Notes: generated by a model not told the origin, from the letters alone. DNA of 64,000 bases from Kuschelorhynchus macadamiae (GCA_030620095.1 JAUTXW010001621.1:248001-312000), one strand, 5' to 3'; counted from the stretch's first letter, positions 41,810-54,508 are shown. Translations and numbers: made by a program.

Positions 41810-42955
41810 ATAGACAAGGGTCGGTCAGCTGAATTTGCAGATTTTCCATCTATGGTCTGCCACACTTTTCTTAACAAACTCGACATTTTTAAAAATATGT
41901 AGAAGCTGGAATTTGTAAAGAAAATTTCAAAACGTTCTAATTTTATTTAAAAAACAAACAATTATATGAGTTTTTATTTTTAACTGCCCTATAACATTTA
42001 TTTTAAAAACTGAAGTTTTTGATGGTTCATCTTTATTTCAGTCCTTACCTTTACAAGTAATGCGATTTAACTTTTTGCTACAGTAAAAACATTGATTATT
42101 TTCTTTATATCAATAATAATTCTTTTAAAGGAGTCACCGGATCTAAAGATAATATTTTAGAAGTCCAGTGCTTACTTTTTGATATATAAATTTGGTAATA
42201 GGAATAACTTAAGATAATTAAATTGGCAGCTGTTTCAGCTTTTATTGAAAAACATCTTAAATGCTCTTAACAGCAAAAACTGCCTAATTTTAACAATGGT
42301 TAGAAGTTTTTCCACAACTCGTATGAAATAATATTTTGAGAGTACCTTATAAAATGATATATTATTAAAAATAAGTATTTTTTTTAAATCGATAATTTTT
42401 TGTTCTTGTTTTCATATGTGAAAAGTGAAGTAATGAAACTGAGAATTCATAAAATAAAAGAATCCATACCAATAACTTGGACATAATTTAGCAGCGCTAA
42501 GGTACAAATTTAGACACACTACCTTTGCTCTCAGTTTGACAAAATAAGGCTTTTGTAACCTTAAAAAATATAAAGTGCAGGGTAATTACACGTAACATTT
42601 ACTTTTTCATTTTTCAAAATACGTGTTGGAATAAGTTTGTTGTTTTTGCACACCTATAAAAAATTTCCTCTCTCTATGTATATACAAGGAGTCAAAAGGT
42701 TTAATTTTTTTTACTATGTAAAATTTTTTCAATACTTTAAATACTTTCATGTATACTTTCTGATGACAAATGCCAAGAGACACGGAAAGCTTCTGCAAAA
42801 ATTTATAACTTTATCAGAATTACTTAAAAAATATATATAATTTCAACAACACTTCACAGCAAACGAAAACAACGCCAATGAAGAACAGAAAGACTGCGCT
42901 GTTAACACCATATACAATAATAAAATATTTAAAAGAATATTGAACCGGCTTCTAA
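41810..42955. other. AT-rich stretch without a recognised gene
   Basis: Only motif-free short frames (for example 42637-42840, rich in Phe, Tyr and Lys). Confidence 0.5.
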
Positions 42956-42957
42956 AA

Positions 42958-43611
42958 AAAAACTCTAAAAAGTAAAAAATTATATTTTATTTATTCCTTA
43001 AATATAGACATTTTGAAGTCGACGCCCAAAGCAGCCTCACCTAGCTATTTCAAAATATAGTTGATGTATTTTATATTATACATATAAACCAGCCTTATAT
43101 CTTTTAAAACTGGTGCACGAATCACTTGCTCTCAGGGCCTCTGTGGAACTGCGCAAGCGCAAACTACTATTTCCATCCAATCGCTGAGCCCAAAGACAAA
43201 TGGCAATACTGAGTTCCTATAGAACATTTATAAATGTCCAAATAGACCAATAACGAATTCGCATTTCGAGACATGCGCAGAAATATTTTGGGGGCCTTGC
43301 CTGTTGGCCAGGTTAGTGCATGTGCATTGATGGCCGTGTTATAGAAGATACACCTTGGTAAACTAAATGTAAACTTTAAAACAACTCCAATCCCAGGAGC
43401 GACCAAATTCAATCCATAGTTCGACTTCAAAATAATGACGTGACGGTGTGACCCTCTCTGAATAACATATTAAAATGTGTATTAGGTTAGTAAGTTTGTA
43501 TATTTTTTTGATATATATTATTACAGATTAGTGATTATTTGGGCACCGACTTCAAAATGTCTATATTTAAGGAACAAGTAAAATATAATTTTTTATTTTT
43601 TAGCGATTTTT
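42958..43611. mobile_element. Element with about 70-bp terminal inverted repeats
   Basis: TAAAAAATTATATTTTATTT...CCTTAAATATAGACATTTTG with AAGTCGACGCCCA (about 42975-43029) is mirrored by GGCACCGACTTCAAAATGTC...TATATTTAAGGAAC...AAAATATAATTTTTTATTTT (about 43540-43605). The roughly 510-bp interior has no transposase; the minus frame at 43167-43430 has no known motif. Superfamily not determined because no clear target duplication was seen. Confidence 0.7.
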
Positions 43612-43738
43612 TAGTCAGTTCTATTTTTTTATATTTTATTTCTCCCTTTTTAGTGATTTTTTACAAGCTACATTTTTAAGAATATTTTCATTTGTAGTAT
43701 ATGTATATCCAATTGCATATAAGATAACACAAAAAGTT

Positions 43739-44320
43739 ATGAATAGAGAAGTAAACGACACTATTAAAAAATGTAAATTATATTATAAAACTCGCTGCCT
43801 TTATCGCCCTTATACCTGTGTTGTTTTTATATTACCAGTGCAAAAAAAAACGTCTTCTAAAAATTGGCGTTTGACTCATCAAAATCGGCCAAGCAGTTTA
43901 GAGAATATGCGCAAAAAAATACATACAGGTGAATTGAGAACCTTCTCCTTCGGTCGGTTAAAGAAACGTACCTGCAAAACAGTAGTTTTGAACGTGCAAA
44001 AATTATTTTGCCATATTAATTTACTTACAGCCCTAGGGACTGAAGAAGTCCTCCGTAGGATATTGGTATACTTAATGACAGGTAGTAGTAAAATATTTTT
44101 TATGTATCAAACACATCAAAAAATTCTTTTACAGCTGGATAAATTTAAACCACAGAAAAACAGTAATTTTAGTATTTCCGACGACAGACGAATCTATAAC
44201 GGCCAAATAAATGGTGCAACATCGAAAAATCAATGTTTCAAAACAGACACAATTTATGCTTGTAAAAATATAATCTATTGGAAACGCCCGACATCTAGAA
44301 GTAAAAGATATAGCCTATAA
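43739..44320 (+). CDS. Unidentified 193-codon ORF
   Basis: This is the longest non-repetitive single reading frame in the window. It is basic (many Lys and Arg), with scattered cysteines (for example KKCKLYYKTRCLYRPYTC) and a more ordered-looking middle (ALGTEEVLRRILVYLMTGSS). No signal peptide, membrane segment, zinc knuckle or catalytic motif is convincing. No clear Kozak context or promoter, and no homologous copy in the window. The position between an inverted-repeat element and an ACTTCCCTCGT-family element suggests a mobile-element remnant. It may also be a chance frame. Confidence 0.3.
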   Translation: MNREVNDTIKKCKLYYKTRCLYRPYTCVVFILPVQKKTSSKNWRLTHQNRPSSLENMRKKIHTGELRTFSFGRLKKRTCKTVVLNVQKLFCHINLLTALGTEEVLRRILVYLMTGSSKIFFMYQTHQKILLQLDKFKPQKNSNFSISDDRRIYNGQINGATSKNQCFKTDTIYACKNIIYWKRPTSRSKRYSL

Positions 44321-44487
44321 ATAACCGCTGGCCACCCACCCAGGTCGCGTTTACATTTTTATCTCATATGCGGTTATTTACGCTCGATATCTTCGCATGC
44401 CTGCAAAATTCCGATTCCGGGAATTTTCGCCATGTCAAAACAAGCTAGTAATAAAAACAAAAAATCGGTACGTTTCCTTTACCCGGA

Positions 44488-45575
44488 ACTTCCCTCGCTA
44501 TGACTCTTTCCTTTTATTGGGAATAGTGAAGTGTGACCCAATTTAGTTCAGTACACAGTCATTTAGTAACACATACACTTTTCAAACATTTTTATTGGGC
44601 GCCATTTTGTTCCATCATATTTAATTCCTACCAATATTTTAATAGTTTCTTTTAATATTTAAAATAAATTCAATAAGCAGTTTTTACGTTAACATACATC
44701 GCCATTTTGTTACGTCATGTTGAATTCGAACCAGTTTATCATATTTAATTGTTTTTAAAGTGACTTGAATAAGATTTTTCACATTGATTTTTTAAAAATT
44801 ATATTTGCGCCACTTTGTTTCGCCATATTAAATTCGTAATTCGTGAAATCAATTTAATAAGTAGTGTTTTCTAGTTTTTTAATATATTTTACGTTTACGA
44901 TTTTGCTATCTTGGATTCAGACCAAAATGTTACCTGTCCATTCCTCTGTAACACTTAATTTTTGTGCACGATAAATTGGTAAATTGGATAATTAGTTTTT
45001 TTAGAAATATTTTTTAACATTTCACTAGGCCATCTTGTTCTGGCATTTTGGTTCTTTTACCAAAATATTGCCAGGTCATCTCCATATGACCCTTAATTTT
45101 TGAATAAAATTTTAAGCTATGTCGCGAACTGACAGACAGGGTCGGACATATGGGGGGCGGCGAACATCCTCGCAATAAAGTATTCTCCTACCAAAATCAT
45201 ATATTATGTTGGAATTATTTCATTTTTCAATAAATTGTTAAAAAAATATAAAGCCGGAAAGCGGAAGAGTCCAGATTTAGAAAACAAAATAGATATTATA
45301 TGTGTTCGTTGAGTTGGCAGTTTTTTTGTCGGTGATGCTAGGTAGCTACATAAAAGTGCAGACTTACAGAAAAGTGATTTTTTTTCGTCGTTGGTGACAC
45401 TAGGTAGCTACACAAAAGTAGGGACCTTTTTTTAGTTCTAGGTTAGGGTTTCCTTACTGACTCTCTCCCCCCCAATATTTTCTCTTTGGGGCGTTCCTGC
45501 TGACAGACGAACCAACGGAATCGATACATATGTTTTGGCATCTAGGGTAGCAGCCCTAGATTTTAAATTAAATAT
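44488..45575 (+). mobile_element. ACTTCCCTCGT-family element, interrupted by a hAT, 3' truncated
   Basis: The 5' terminus is ACTTCCCTCGC (44488-44498), with CCTTTTATTGGGAATAG and ACCCAATTTAGTTC as in the copy at 47822. Internal units with GCGCCATTTTGTTCC, CGCCATTTTGTTACG and GCGCCACTTTGTTTCG follow. The CGAACTGACAGACA box at about 45125 is split by the hAT at 45137-45499 and resumes with CGAACCAACGGAATCGATAC and TTTGGCATCTAGGG. The terminal hairpin is absent. Confidence 0.8.
45137..45499. mobile_element. Small hAT-like MITE, 363 bp, perfect 8-bp TSD
   Basis: It begins CAGGGTCGGACATATGG and ends CGCCCCAAAG-type sequence (reverse of the right end: CAGGAACGCCCC). The octamer CTGACAGA lies on both sides (45129-45136 and 45500-45507). 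Inside, CTAGGTAGCTACA(T/C)AAAAGT is repeated (about 45339 and 45400). No transposase. Confidence 0.85.
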
Positions 45576-45756
45576 ATTTGGTATGTTTCCAATAATATTA
45601 ATTTTTTTAACTTTGCTGTACAAAATTCTATATGTAAGTTACTGTTTTGTTCTTATTTTAAACTTTAGAACTGTTGTCCTTTTTAACACCATTATTTGAC
45701 GTAACAAAATGTTCAAATGTCTATTAATGTAATTATTATTGAAAATATTTTTAGCT

Positions 45757-45785
45757 CTGAAGAAGACATGTTTGTCGAAACGTCA
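45757..45785 (+). ncRNA. Hammerhead-like core motif
   Basis: CTGAAGA (45757-45763), a small GAC/GTC hairpin and CGAAACGTC (45776-45784) follow the hammerhead order CUGANGA, stem II, GAAA. Upstream TGACGTA (45697-45703) could supply the opposite strand of stem III (with ACGTCA) and a UA cleavage site. No good stem I is visible and there is one extra base before stem II. CAATAAAGCAATG follows shortly after (about 45792), so this may be the 3' end of a retroelement. Confidence 0.4.
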
Positions 45786-45856
45786 GTTGTGGCAATAAAG
45801 CAATGATTATTTAAACTCTGCATTTTTACTGATCAAAAGCCAAGAAACAAAAAACC

Positions 45857-47095
<1,239 letters not shown>

Positions 47096-47119
47096 TTTTA
47101 TATATATATATATAATGAA

Positions 47120-47815
47120 AAATAATTGTTCATAATTTTGATAATCGTCTATCCCTGCTTATAACTACAGTGCCAATATCGAATCTTATCACCCTGTCTC
47201 TTGCCTCTTAATTTTCGCTGGGGTTAAATTTTTTTTTTGGATTTTTTTAGAGTATTGTCATAACTTATTAAAAAAAAATTATTTTTGTATAATAAAAGGT
47301 AAAATAAAATAATAAAATTAAATACACTAAACCGATTAAAGTGAAAATATTTTACAGAACTTAACTTATCAGTAAATTTTAAATTAGTAATTTGTTTCAC
47401 TACTTAAGTGTTAAATTAAAAAAAAACTTCCATTATGAACATTATTGCGGATGTTTCCCTTTAACTGAAAGGTAAAAGTCAACTTTCAACAATAATAAAA
47501 CACTAATAATACCATTGCTAATTTTCCACGATTAAAGTGTCTTTATTGAAAGTAACCGTTTATGGTTAATGCTAAGATCTTGCGGTTTATAATACATTCC
47601 AATCCATAAATTAGTCATTTCAATGTTATTAGGCTTTTGTTATGAAAAGCAAAAAGATGGTAAACGCCCAAGAATATAATATAATGTAATGCCACGTCCT
47701 ATGGATAAAGAAATTAAGATATCGCCACCAAGACCTCACACAATCCTTGTGAAAAATAGCTTTTATTTTATTTTTTATATATTACAATAGTATAAAAATC
47801 GGTAAATTTCTTTTA
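47120..47815. other. AT-rich stretch without a recognised gene
   Basis: No motif recognised between the TA-bearing array and the full ACTTCCCTCGT-family element. Confidence 0.5.
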
Positions 47816-47821
47816 CCCGGA

Positions 47822-49144
47822 ACTTCCCTCGTTATGAATCTTTTCTTTTATTAGGAAAAGTAAAGTGTAACCCAATTTAGTTTCGAATATAGTCATTTAG
47901 TAAACTGTCTTTTCAAACATTTGTATTGGGCGCCATTTCATTCCATCATATAGGATTCGTACCAATATTTTACCAGTTTCCACCTATGCCCTACCTAATT
48001 TTTGGACATGGTTTAAAATAAATTGAATAAGTGGTTTTTACTCTCACCATTTTGTACCGCCATGTTGAATTCGTAAAAGTTATTCCGTGTATAACATTCA
48101 ATTTTGCTGCAAAATTTGTAGTCTACTGAATAAGATCTTTTACGTTGATTTTTAGACTTTTTAATTGGCCGCCATTTTGTTTAGCGGTCTTGAATTTGCA
48201 CCACAATTTTACCAGTTTATCTCTGTGTCTCACTTAAGGCTTGCCCAAAATTTTAAATTAATCTAATAAGTCGTTTTTCAGGCTAATTTATTAGGTCGCC
48301 ATTTTTGATTTTATATTTGATTCCTATGCAACAGATTTTTATGCAAAATTTGGCGTAAATTGGATAAATTGTTTTTTAGTAATAATTTTTTTAACATTTC
48401 ACTAGGCCGCCATACTGGATTTTTACCAAAATATTACCAGGTCATCCCTATATAACCCTTAATTGTTTACCAAAACTTGAAATATCAATAGGGTAAGTAG
48501 CTCTTAGCTACGATGCGAACTGACAGCAGACAGATCAATGGAATTGAATAAAACATTTTTTTGGCATCTAGGGACGATAGAACGTAAATATGTAAAACCT
48601 GCCTTTTCTTTCGCCATTAAAAGCATTTCATTTGGCCGCCATTTTGTTCCGTCATCTTGAATTCGTACCACAGTTTATCTATACCACAATTAATTCTTGC
48701 ACAAAATTTGAAATCAATCTATTAAGTAATTTTTTTAGGCTGAATTTTTAAATATTTTATCAAGCCACTATTACTAATACTTGCTTTTTGTGTAAAATCA
48801 TAATACTTGATTTTTGTGCAAAATCTGAGGTAAATTGGATAAGTAGTTTTTTTAGTAATAATTTTTTTGACATTTGGTTTCGACATATTGGATTTTTACC
48901 AAAATGTTAGCAGATCATCCCCATATAACTTAATTTTTGACCAAAATTTCAATCAAGTAAAATAGTAAATCAAAGTAAATAGATTTTTAACTATGCCGCG
49001 AACAGGCATACTGACAGACAGACACACCGACGGAATTGAGAAAACATGTTTTCCGGCATCTAGGGACTCTAAAACGGAAAGATCTGAAAAAATCTCGAAG
49101 GGTGATTTTTTCAGGATTACAATATTTCCCTTTACGAGGGAAGT
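47822..49144 (+). mobile_element. ACTTCCCTCGT-family element, full-length reference copy (1323 bp)
   Basis: The 5' end is ACTTCCCTCGT (47822-47832) and the 3' end ACGAGGGAAGT (49134-49144), an 11-bp perfect inverted pair. The 3' end also forms its own hairpin (TTTCCCTTTACGAGGGAAG). Inside are about eight degenerate units of about 115-135 bp with GCCGCCATTTTGTT at one end and TTACCA(G/A)TTTAT or AATTTGAAATCAATC further on (for example near 47936, 48050, 48168, 48296, 48408, 48635). A GACAGACAG box plus AAACATGTTTTCCGGCATCT appears once near the end (48990-49060) and once in a degraded form at about 48520. No protein is encoded. It is therefore non-autonomous. Confidence 0.82.
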
Positions 49145-49199
49145 AATATATAATAAAAAACAAAAAAATTCACTGATCAATAAACACTAGATATTCAAA

Positions 49200-49807
49200 A
49201 AGGTAACGATAAAATAAAATGGTCAGAAGATGTATTGTCTACGCAATGAACGTAGAGGAAATTTTCTATTTGTATTTCTTTAATTTTTAATAGAAAATAC
49301 AGTATGACATGTAGAATGTAAAATTGAATTATGTTGACAGAACTATCAAATTACTTGCCGGTATCTAATGTACCTGTAGCTGTACCTTAAAAGACATAAC
49401 TGTGTTTTCCGGCAAAACAAAAAAAACCCTTCAGGTATTTAAATCTGTTAGATATATATGGATGGCAACGTTGGAAGGGCCTGGTAAATACTTTGATGTG
49501 TCTTTTTAATATGCTAGGTGACGTGGAATTAGAAAATTTTGTATTATTTTGTAAGGTTAAGATTGCTTTTTCATATATAATAATAAAATCCAGTTATTTA
49601 AACAATTGTTGTAGGTTATTTGCCCACGAATTCAACCACCTTTAAAAGGTTATGGGTCCAGTAAGCTGTTTAAGAGTCTGTGATTATTAATGGTCAAGGG
49701 TTACAAAGGACAGTATCCTGTCTGTGATTTCTCCATAATTCGAAACAGTAGGTACTTTTTGTGACTATAAACTATGAACTGTGAACTTATTTGATTGATA
49801 ATTTAGC
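49200..49807. other. Stretch without a recognised gene
   Basis: May hold the 5' LTR/leader of the following Copia remnant, but no LTR pair was identified. Confidence 0.4.
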
Positions 49808-50463
49808 AATGGCGGTTAATAATCTATCATTGCCTATGTTAGAAGCTTATAATTACAATAACTGGGAATTTAGGAAGAAGCCTTAGACAATCCCCCAGGT
49901 GGGTGAGAGACAACAGAGGTAAGGGAACTATTTAATAAGAGAGTTCAGGGGATATCCGACAAACATTTGGTGTTGATTAAAGATTGTATGAGTGCAAAAG
50001 AATATTGATGAAGGTGATCAATATTCTTAATCATGTTAATATCACTTACTCTTGTCTTTACCATCAAAGTATGACACGCTGGTAACAGCCATAGAAATAA
50101 TGACCGAGATAAAGATGGATGTTGTTAAATCTAGATTGTTTAATAAGGAAATAAAGTATGAGTCGAAGGGTGAAAATGTAGAAACAGTAATTAATTTAAA
50201 GCTAGTAGTCGATCGAAAGGGTGTTTTACCTGCGGTAGTTTGCTTTATATACAAATGTACTGTCCTAAAAGAAAGCAAAGAAGTAATAGAGGGGCATCAA
50301 GGTCCCATTATGGACAAAATAATAGGCGTAATCCTAATAAAAGGGGAATTTATCATAATAGAAAAATTAAAGACAAGAGGCACATACAGCAGAGGACCGA
50401 GCAGTTGTATAATATGCAGCAAATATTTGTTGTGAAGGGAACAACAATAAAGTTTCTTATGTA
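49808..50463 (+). pseudogene. Copia-type retrotransposon gag, decayed
   Basis: From the ATG at about 49808: MAVNNLSLPMLEAYNYNNWE, the typical start of Copia gag (a tryptophan-containing NYxNW motif). After several stops comes SLPSKYDTLVTAIE and VVKSRLFNKEIKYESK (about 50052-50165), the conserved gag core (LPxxYxxLVTAxE ... RLLxEExRR). The end reads AVVCFIYKC followed by lysine/arginine-rich text, a degraded CCHC zinc knuckle (VxCFxCxxxGH). Protease and downstream pol are absent here; a Copia pol remnant begins 4 kb away. Confidence 0.75.
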
Positions 50464-50469
50464 ACACTC

Positions 50470-51590
50470 TCGTTTTCAAATGAATCAAGTTCTGATTGAA
50501 CTTTGCAACAACGCATATGGAAATTTTCTAGCTTTAATATAAAATTCCGATTTAATATTTAAACTTATTAGGCCTGTAAACTTCCCTATATCGCTATTAA
50601 AAAGAATAAAATATTTTCATGAAAGTGTATTTAATTCTGTATCTGTGTAATTTCAGACGTATCAGAAAAATGCATGTCTAATTATCATAGCCATTCACAG
50701 CGTAACCAATGAGGTTTTTCTTCTACATGTATAGATTTAAAATCAGTGACTTATTTTTTATTTATTATCAACTTCTATATAACCCATTACATCTATAGCT
50801 TATTTAGTATATAAAACGAAATTAATTTTGTAAATTTTAGTTTTAAACTTTGAAGATACTTTAGAAAATCGTTGTAATTAAGTACGGAAACTTCAACTCC
50901 TGAATAAATTTTGAAAGTTATTCTTGTGTTATTAATTTGTAGTTGTAAATTAAATTTCTCTCTAAAATGTTCTTGTTCAACTGTGTAAACAGAAAAAATT
51001 TCATCAAGTTCATTTACGCCAATCTTTTATGCATAGCTGAGCGAGGTGACCTTTCGTGTGAAATTTTGAACACGATAAATTCATTTTTTACAATAACTTG
51101 CTAAATACTACGGATATCCACCCCCAAGACACTTAAAATCAGAACTAGACTTTAAAGAATTAAAATTTTTAAATGCATAATTTTGTTGCTTCTATTTAAC
51201 GTCTTTAAATTTCTTCGATTCATGCTTCTTTTTTCCATTGTCCAAATTGTAAGTTTTGAGCGTAAACTATTTGCGAGAAGCTGAGTTGCATCTCTTGTGC
51301 AGGTTTCTATTCTTACGGAAATATCCAACGTTTTTTTCTTTGGTCAGATTCTTCCGAATATTCTTCTGTTCCAAAAAACGGCTTTGAATATTTAGAGCTT
51401 TTAAACTAAAAACAAACTAACTTCTTAAAGCGTTGGAAAGATAATCACCAAGCTTGCATGTAGTTGCTAAACTTTGTAACCCAGGCAAAACTTCCCCCTC
51501 ATGTTGCTTCGTTTGTAAAAATAGAAAAATGTCTACAATTTCCAATGGTTCAGGTGAATAATATAATATCCATCAAGTGATCATAGGTTT
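50470..51590. other. AT-rich stretch without a recognised gene
   Basis: No protease, integrase or other pol motif could be read, and no RNA gene was seen. Confidence 0.5.
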
Positions 51591-51595
51591 TATTT

Positions 51596-53035
51596 ATAGG
51601 TTGCTTGCAGGATAATAGAAAGATGGTGCTTGGAAACCCGGCTCTCGGTAAATCCGGCCAAAACAGAGCTCATACTTTTCACGAAAAGAAGGAATATACC
51701 AGAGATCAGATCCCTCATATTGTATCAGAAGCCACTTTTATTGAAACAGGAGGTTAAGAAGTTGGGGGTGACAATAGATAGTAAATTGACGTGGAACACT
51801 CACATCATAAACATAGTTAATAAAGCCACTGCAATAATGTGGCAACTTAGGCGAATAGTAGGAAGGAAATGGGGTTTACAGCCCCATATACGTCACAGGC
51901 AGTATACGGCGGTTGTCCAACCAAGGGTCACTTACTTATCCTTGGTGTGATGGACCACAGTGGAAAAAGCCACCAACGCCCAGAAATTGGCTAGACGACA
52001 AAGACTGGTCTGTGTGGGAATAACCGGTGCAATGAGGACATCAGGGGTAGCCCTAGGGATGCCAGAGCTTTCATTGTGAATCAGGAGGCCATGGCGTCAT
52101 GCAGGTGGAGGGCGAAATTTGGAGCAGGCAACAGAAAAGAGAAGATCATATGTCGAGAGTCATGACAGAGGAGATTCCTATCCTATCTTCTAAGACAAAC
52201 AAGGCGGATGGACGGTTAAAGTTACACACAATTCGATTGAAGTAATGATCCCAACTAGGGATCAATGGGCAGCAGGGACTATGGTACTATCCGGAAATGC
52301 CCAGGTCTGGTATGCCGACAGCTCCAGGCAGACCAATACAGGTCTTGCCGGGGCTGGAGTGTACAGGATCGACAGGGATTTAGGCAAATACTTCTCGCTG
52401 GGAAGTTATATTCGCTATTCTTGAGGTGGCCACCAAGCAAGATGTCATAGAAAGACAGGAAGAAGATATCTACATCTGCTCGGAAAGTCAAGCATCAAAA
52501 ACCCAGGATAAGCTCTAAGCTTGTTCAGGAATGTAGGGATGCTCTAAAGGAACTAGCAAGAAGGAAAGTAGTCAAATTGCGTTGGTTGCCCGGGTACAGC
52601 AGTGTCGAGGGGAATGAGCGGGCCGACAATGTAGCAAGACAAGTCTCCACGAACGCCGCTCTTGGGTCCGGAACCCTACCTCGGACTAGATAGGAGACAA
52701 ACTTTCCAGACCCTAAACATAAACATGGGATAAACTAAAGGCTAACTGGAAAAATACAGAAGGATATGCTTCCAGAACCGTCACAGACCAAAGCGGTCTG
52801 GTTGCTGTCAAGGAGCCGCCAGACAATCGCGGATATAGTCGGAATACTGACCGCTCATCGCAGACTAAATAGGCATAGAAGGGAGACCTTCAGATAAACC
52901 GCCCTACCTATGGAGGAGTTAGGAACTCTTGATTGGAAAAATGTGCAAGCCTTCATAAGAAGGTTATCTAGGGTGAGAGTGGGTGGGCAGGGGATGGCGA
53001 CAAGGGTCCTTTAGGCCCATCCGCCGGTCTTCGTC
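51596..53035 (+). pseudogene. Non-LTR retrotransposon ORF2: RT thumb, RNase H and C-terminal region, decayed
   Basis: Reads CRIIERWCLETRLSVNPAKT (about 51600-51660) and ELILFTKRRNIPEIR, then EVKKLGVTIDSKLTWNTHII (51750-51810) and HRQYTAVVQPRVTY: the end of an R1/LOA/I-like reverse transcriptase. After stops comes ATNAQKLARRQRLVCVGITG, then an RNase H domain with WYADSS (first Asp position, about 52310), GAGVYRIDRDLGKYFSLG, LRWLPGYSSVEGNERADN (about 52580-52630). The tail has TKAVWLLSRSRQTIADIVGI and LTAHRRLNRHRRE (about 52790-52890). Several frameshifts are present. It is 5' truncated and GC-richer than its flanks. It is not the same family as the fragment at 33122, as the RNase H segments differ. 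Confidence 0.88.
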
Positions 53036-53059
53036 CCCCCCCTTACCACTACTAGTACC

Positions 53060-54399
53060 AGTGTCAAAATTTTACCGGTGAAAAACTTTTAATTACATAT
53101 TTTGCACGTTATTAACAGTTGTTTTTCCAGTAGAAATATAACTAATGCATACATATTTCCGGAAATTTTTGGAAATTTTGTCCGTGAATTTTTTAATAAA
53201 AGCATGGGTGCCTACCCGAGCCCATAGAGTGAGAGATTTTTTCCCTTGGCGCTACGCACGAATACTTCTGTTCAAAAAAATTGGCTGAAGACCAAATTGT
53301 AAAAAATTTCCACTAGGAAATAATTTATGCAGGTGTTATGTTTTGATAATACATTTCCTGAGTTAAAAGAAGTTCATTAAGTTGTGAAGAAGTTTATAAG
53401 TTATAACAAATTTTCCTAATACAAATTAATCATTAACTAACCATAAGTTAAATTTGCACAAGGGAAATTCTCGATATAAAATACTTCAGTAAAATAGTCC
53501 ATCAAATGTATTTTGTCGTTAGAAGTTCAGCTTTTTGTTTTATTTGGAATGTTAACTCACATATATATTTACTACAAATTAATAAAAAGATAATCTATTG
53601 ATTTCCAATTACTCACTTTTTCCGCATAATTACCATAAACACCCATAAAATGTGTACTACATTGATTTATCTAGCTAGTAGTAAACAAAATCATTAGAAA
53701 CGTATTAAAACGGATAGTACCGCAGCGCATGCATGACCTTGTGTAACTATTGTTGGCCGTACCCGACAAACAGTACAAAATAGTAAATAAATAGTTTATT
53801 CATGTAAAAGCCGTATGTTCGGTGTGACGTAACACCGCCAAGGTTACAGCTAATGAACTGTGCTTCGGAATTGTTTAATTTATGCGCCTTTTAGCGGATC
53901 AGATAGCGGCGATATACGTCGTAGTATTCCACGTATTTTAGTTATGCTGCTGGAAAGTATTTTTATGCTGTCAGACATGATGAGATATGAAATTAGAGAA
54001 CAAAGCTACAAACACACTAATAACAAGTGAAGTGTTTTAAGACATGTTTTACAAATATATATTGTGTTATTTTAAATGGAAGCGGGCATGCTTCTGTGAT
54101 ATTTCGTCAGAGGCTTGTTTTTGCCTTAACATGTTTTAACACGACTTAGCGCGTATCGCCAATATCTGCCGGTCCCAAATAACGTATGCGTACAACATGG
54201 AAGAAAAAACCAGGTAATACAAAAAGGACAAAAATGTCATATTACTGCATGCCTAAAGTTAAAATTTTCTTAAAATTGTAATGCGTTTCTCTTTACAATA
54301 ATTTAGTTAGTTAATTTTAGGACAACAAAAAAAAATGAATAGTTTTATTGTGTTCAAAATCTGTTGACTAAAGTAAAATTTTTTAAAAATTTTAATGGG
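53060..54399. other. Stretch without a recognised gene, containing one half of a distant direct repeat
   Basis: The block at about 53846-54003 (AATGAACTGTGCTTCGGAAT, TGTTTAATT, GTTATGCTGCTGGAAAGTAT, GATGAGATATGAAATTAGAG) recurs in shorter form at about 57170-57265 (AATGAAGCCTGCTTCGAAAC, TGTTTAATT, GGCTGGAAAATATG, GATGAGATTTGAAATTAGAG). Confidence 0.55.
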
Positions 54400-54508
54400 T
54401 TTCCAGCTATTTTTCAAAGCTGCGCATTTGACTGGTGCAAGATCTCACAGGCCCAAAAAATGGGGCGGATCCCGCGGGATTGCAATCCCCTAGTCAGAAG
54501 CCACTGAT
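54400..54508 (-). mobile_element. Possible hAT terminus fragment
   Basis: The minus strand from 54508 reads CAGTGGCTTCTGACTAGGGG followed by a GATTGCAATC palindrome and CGCGGGATCC, which looks like a hAT end. No matching partner end or 8-bp duplication was found. The minus frame at 54414-54749 that crosses it is not a real gene. Confidence 0.35.
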
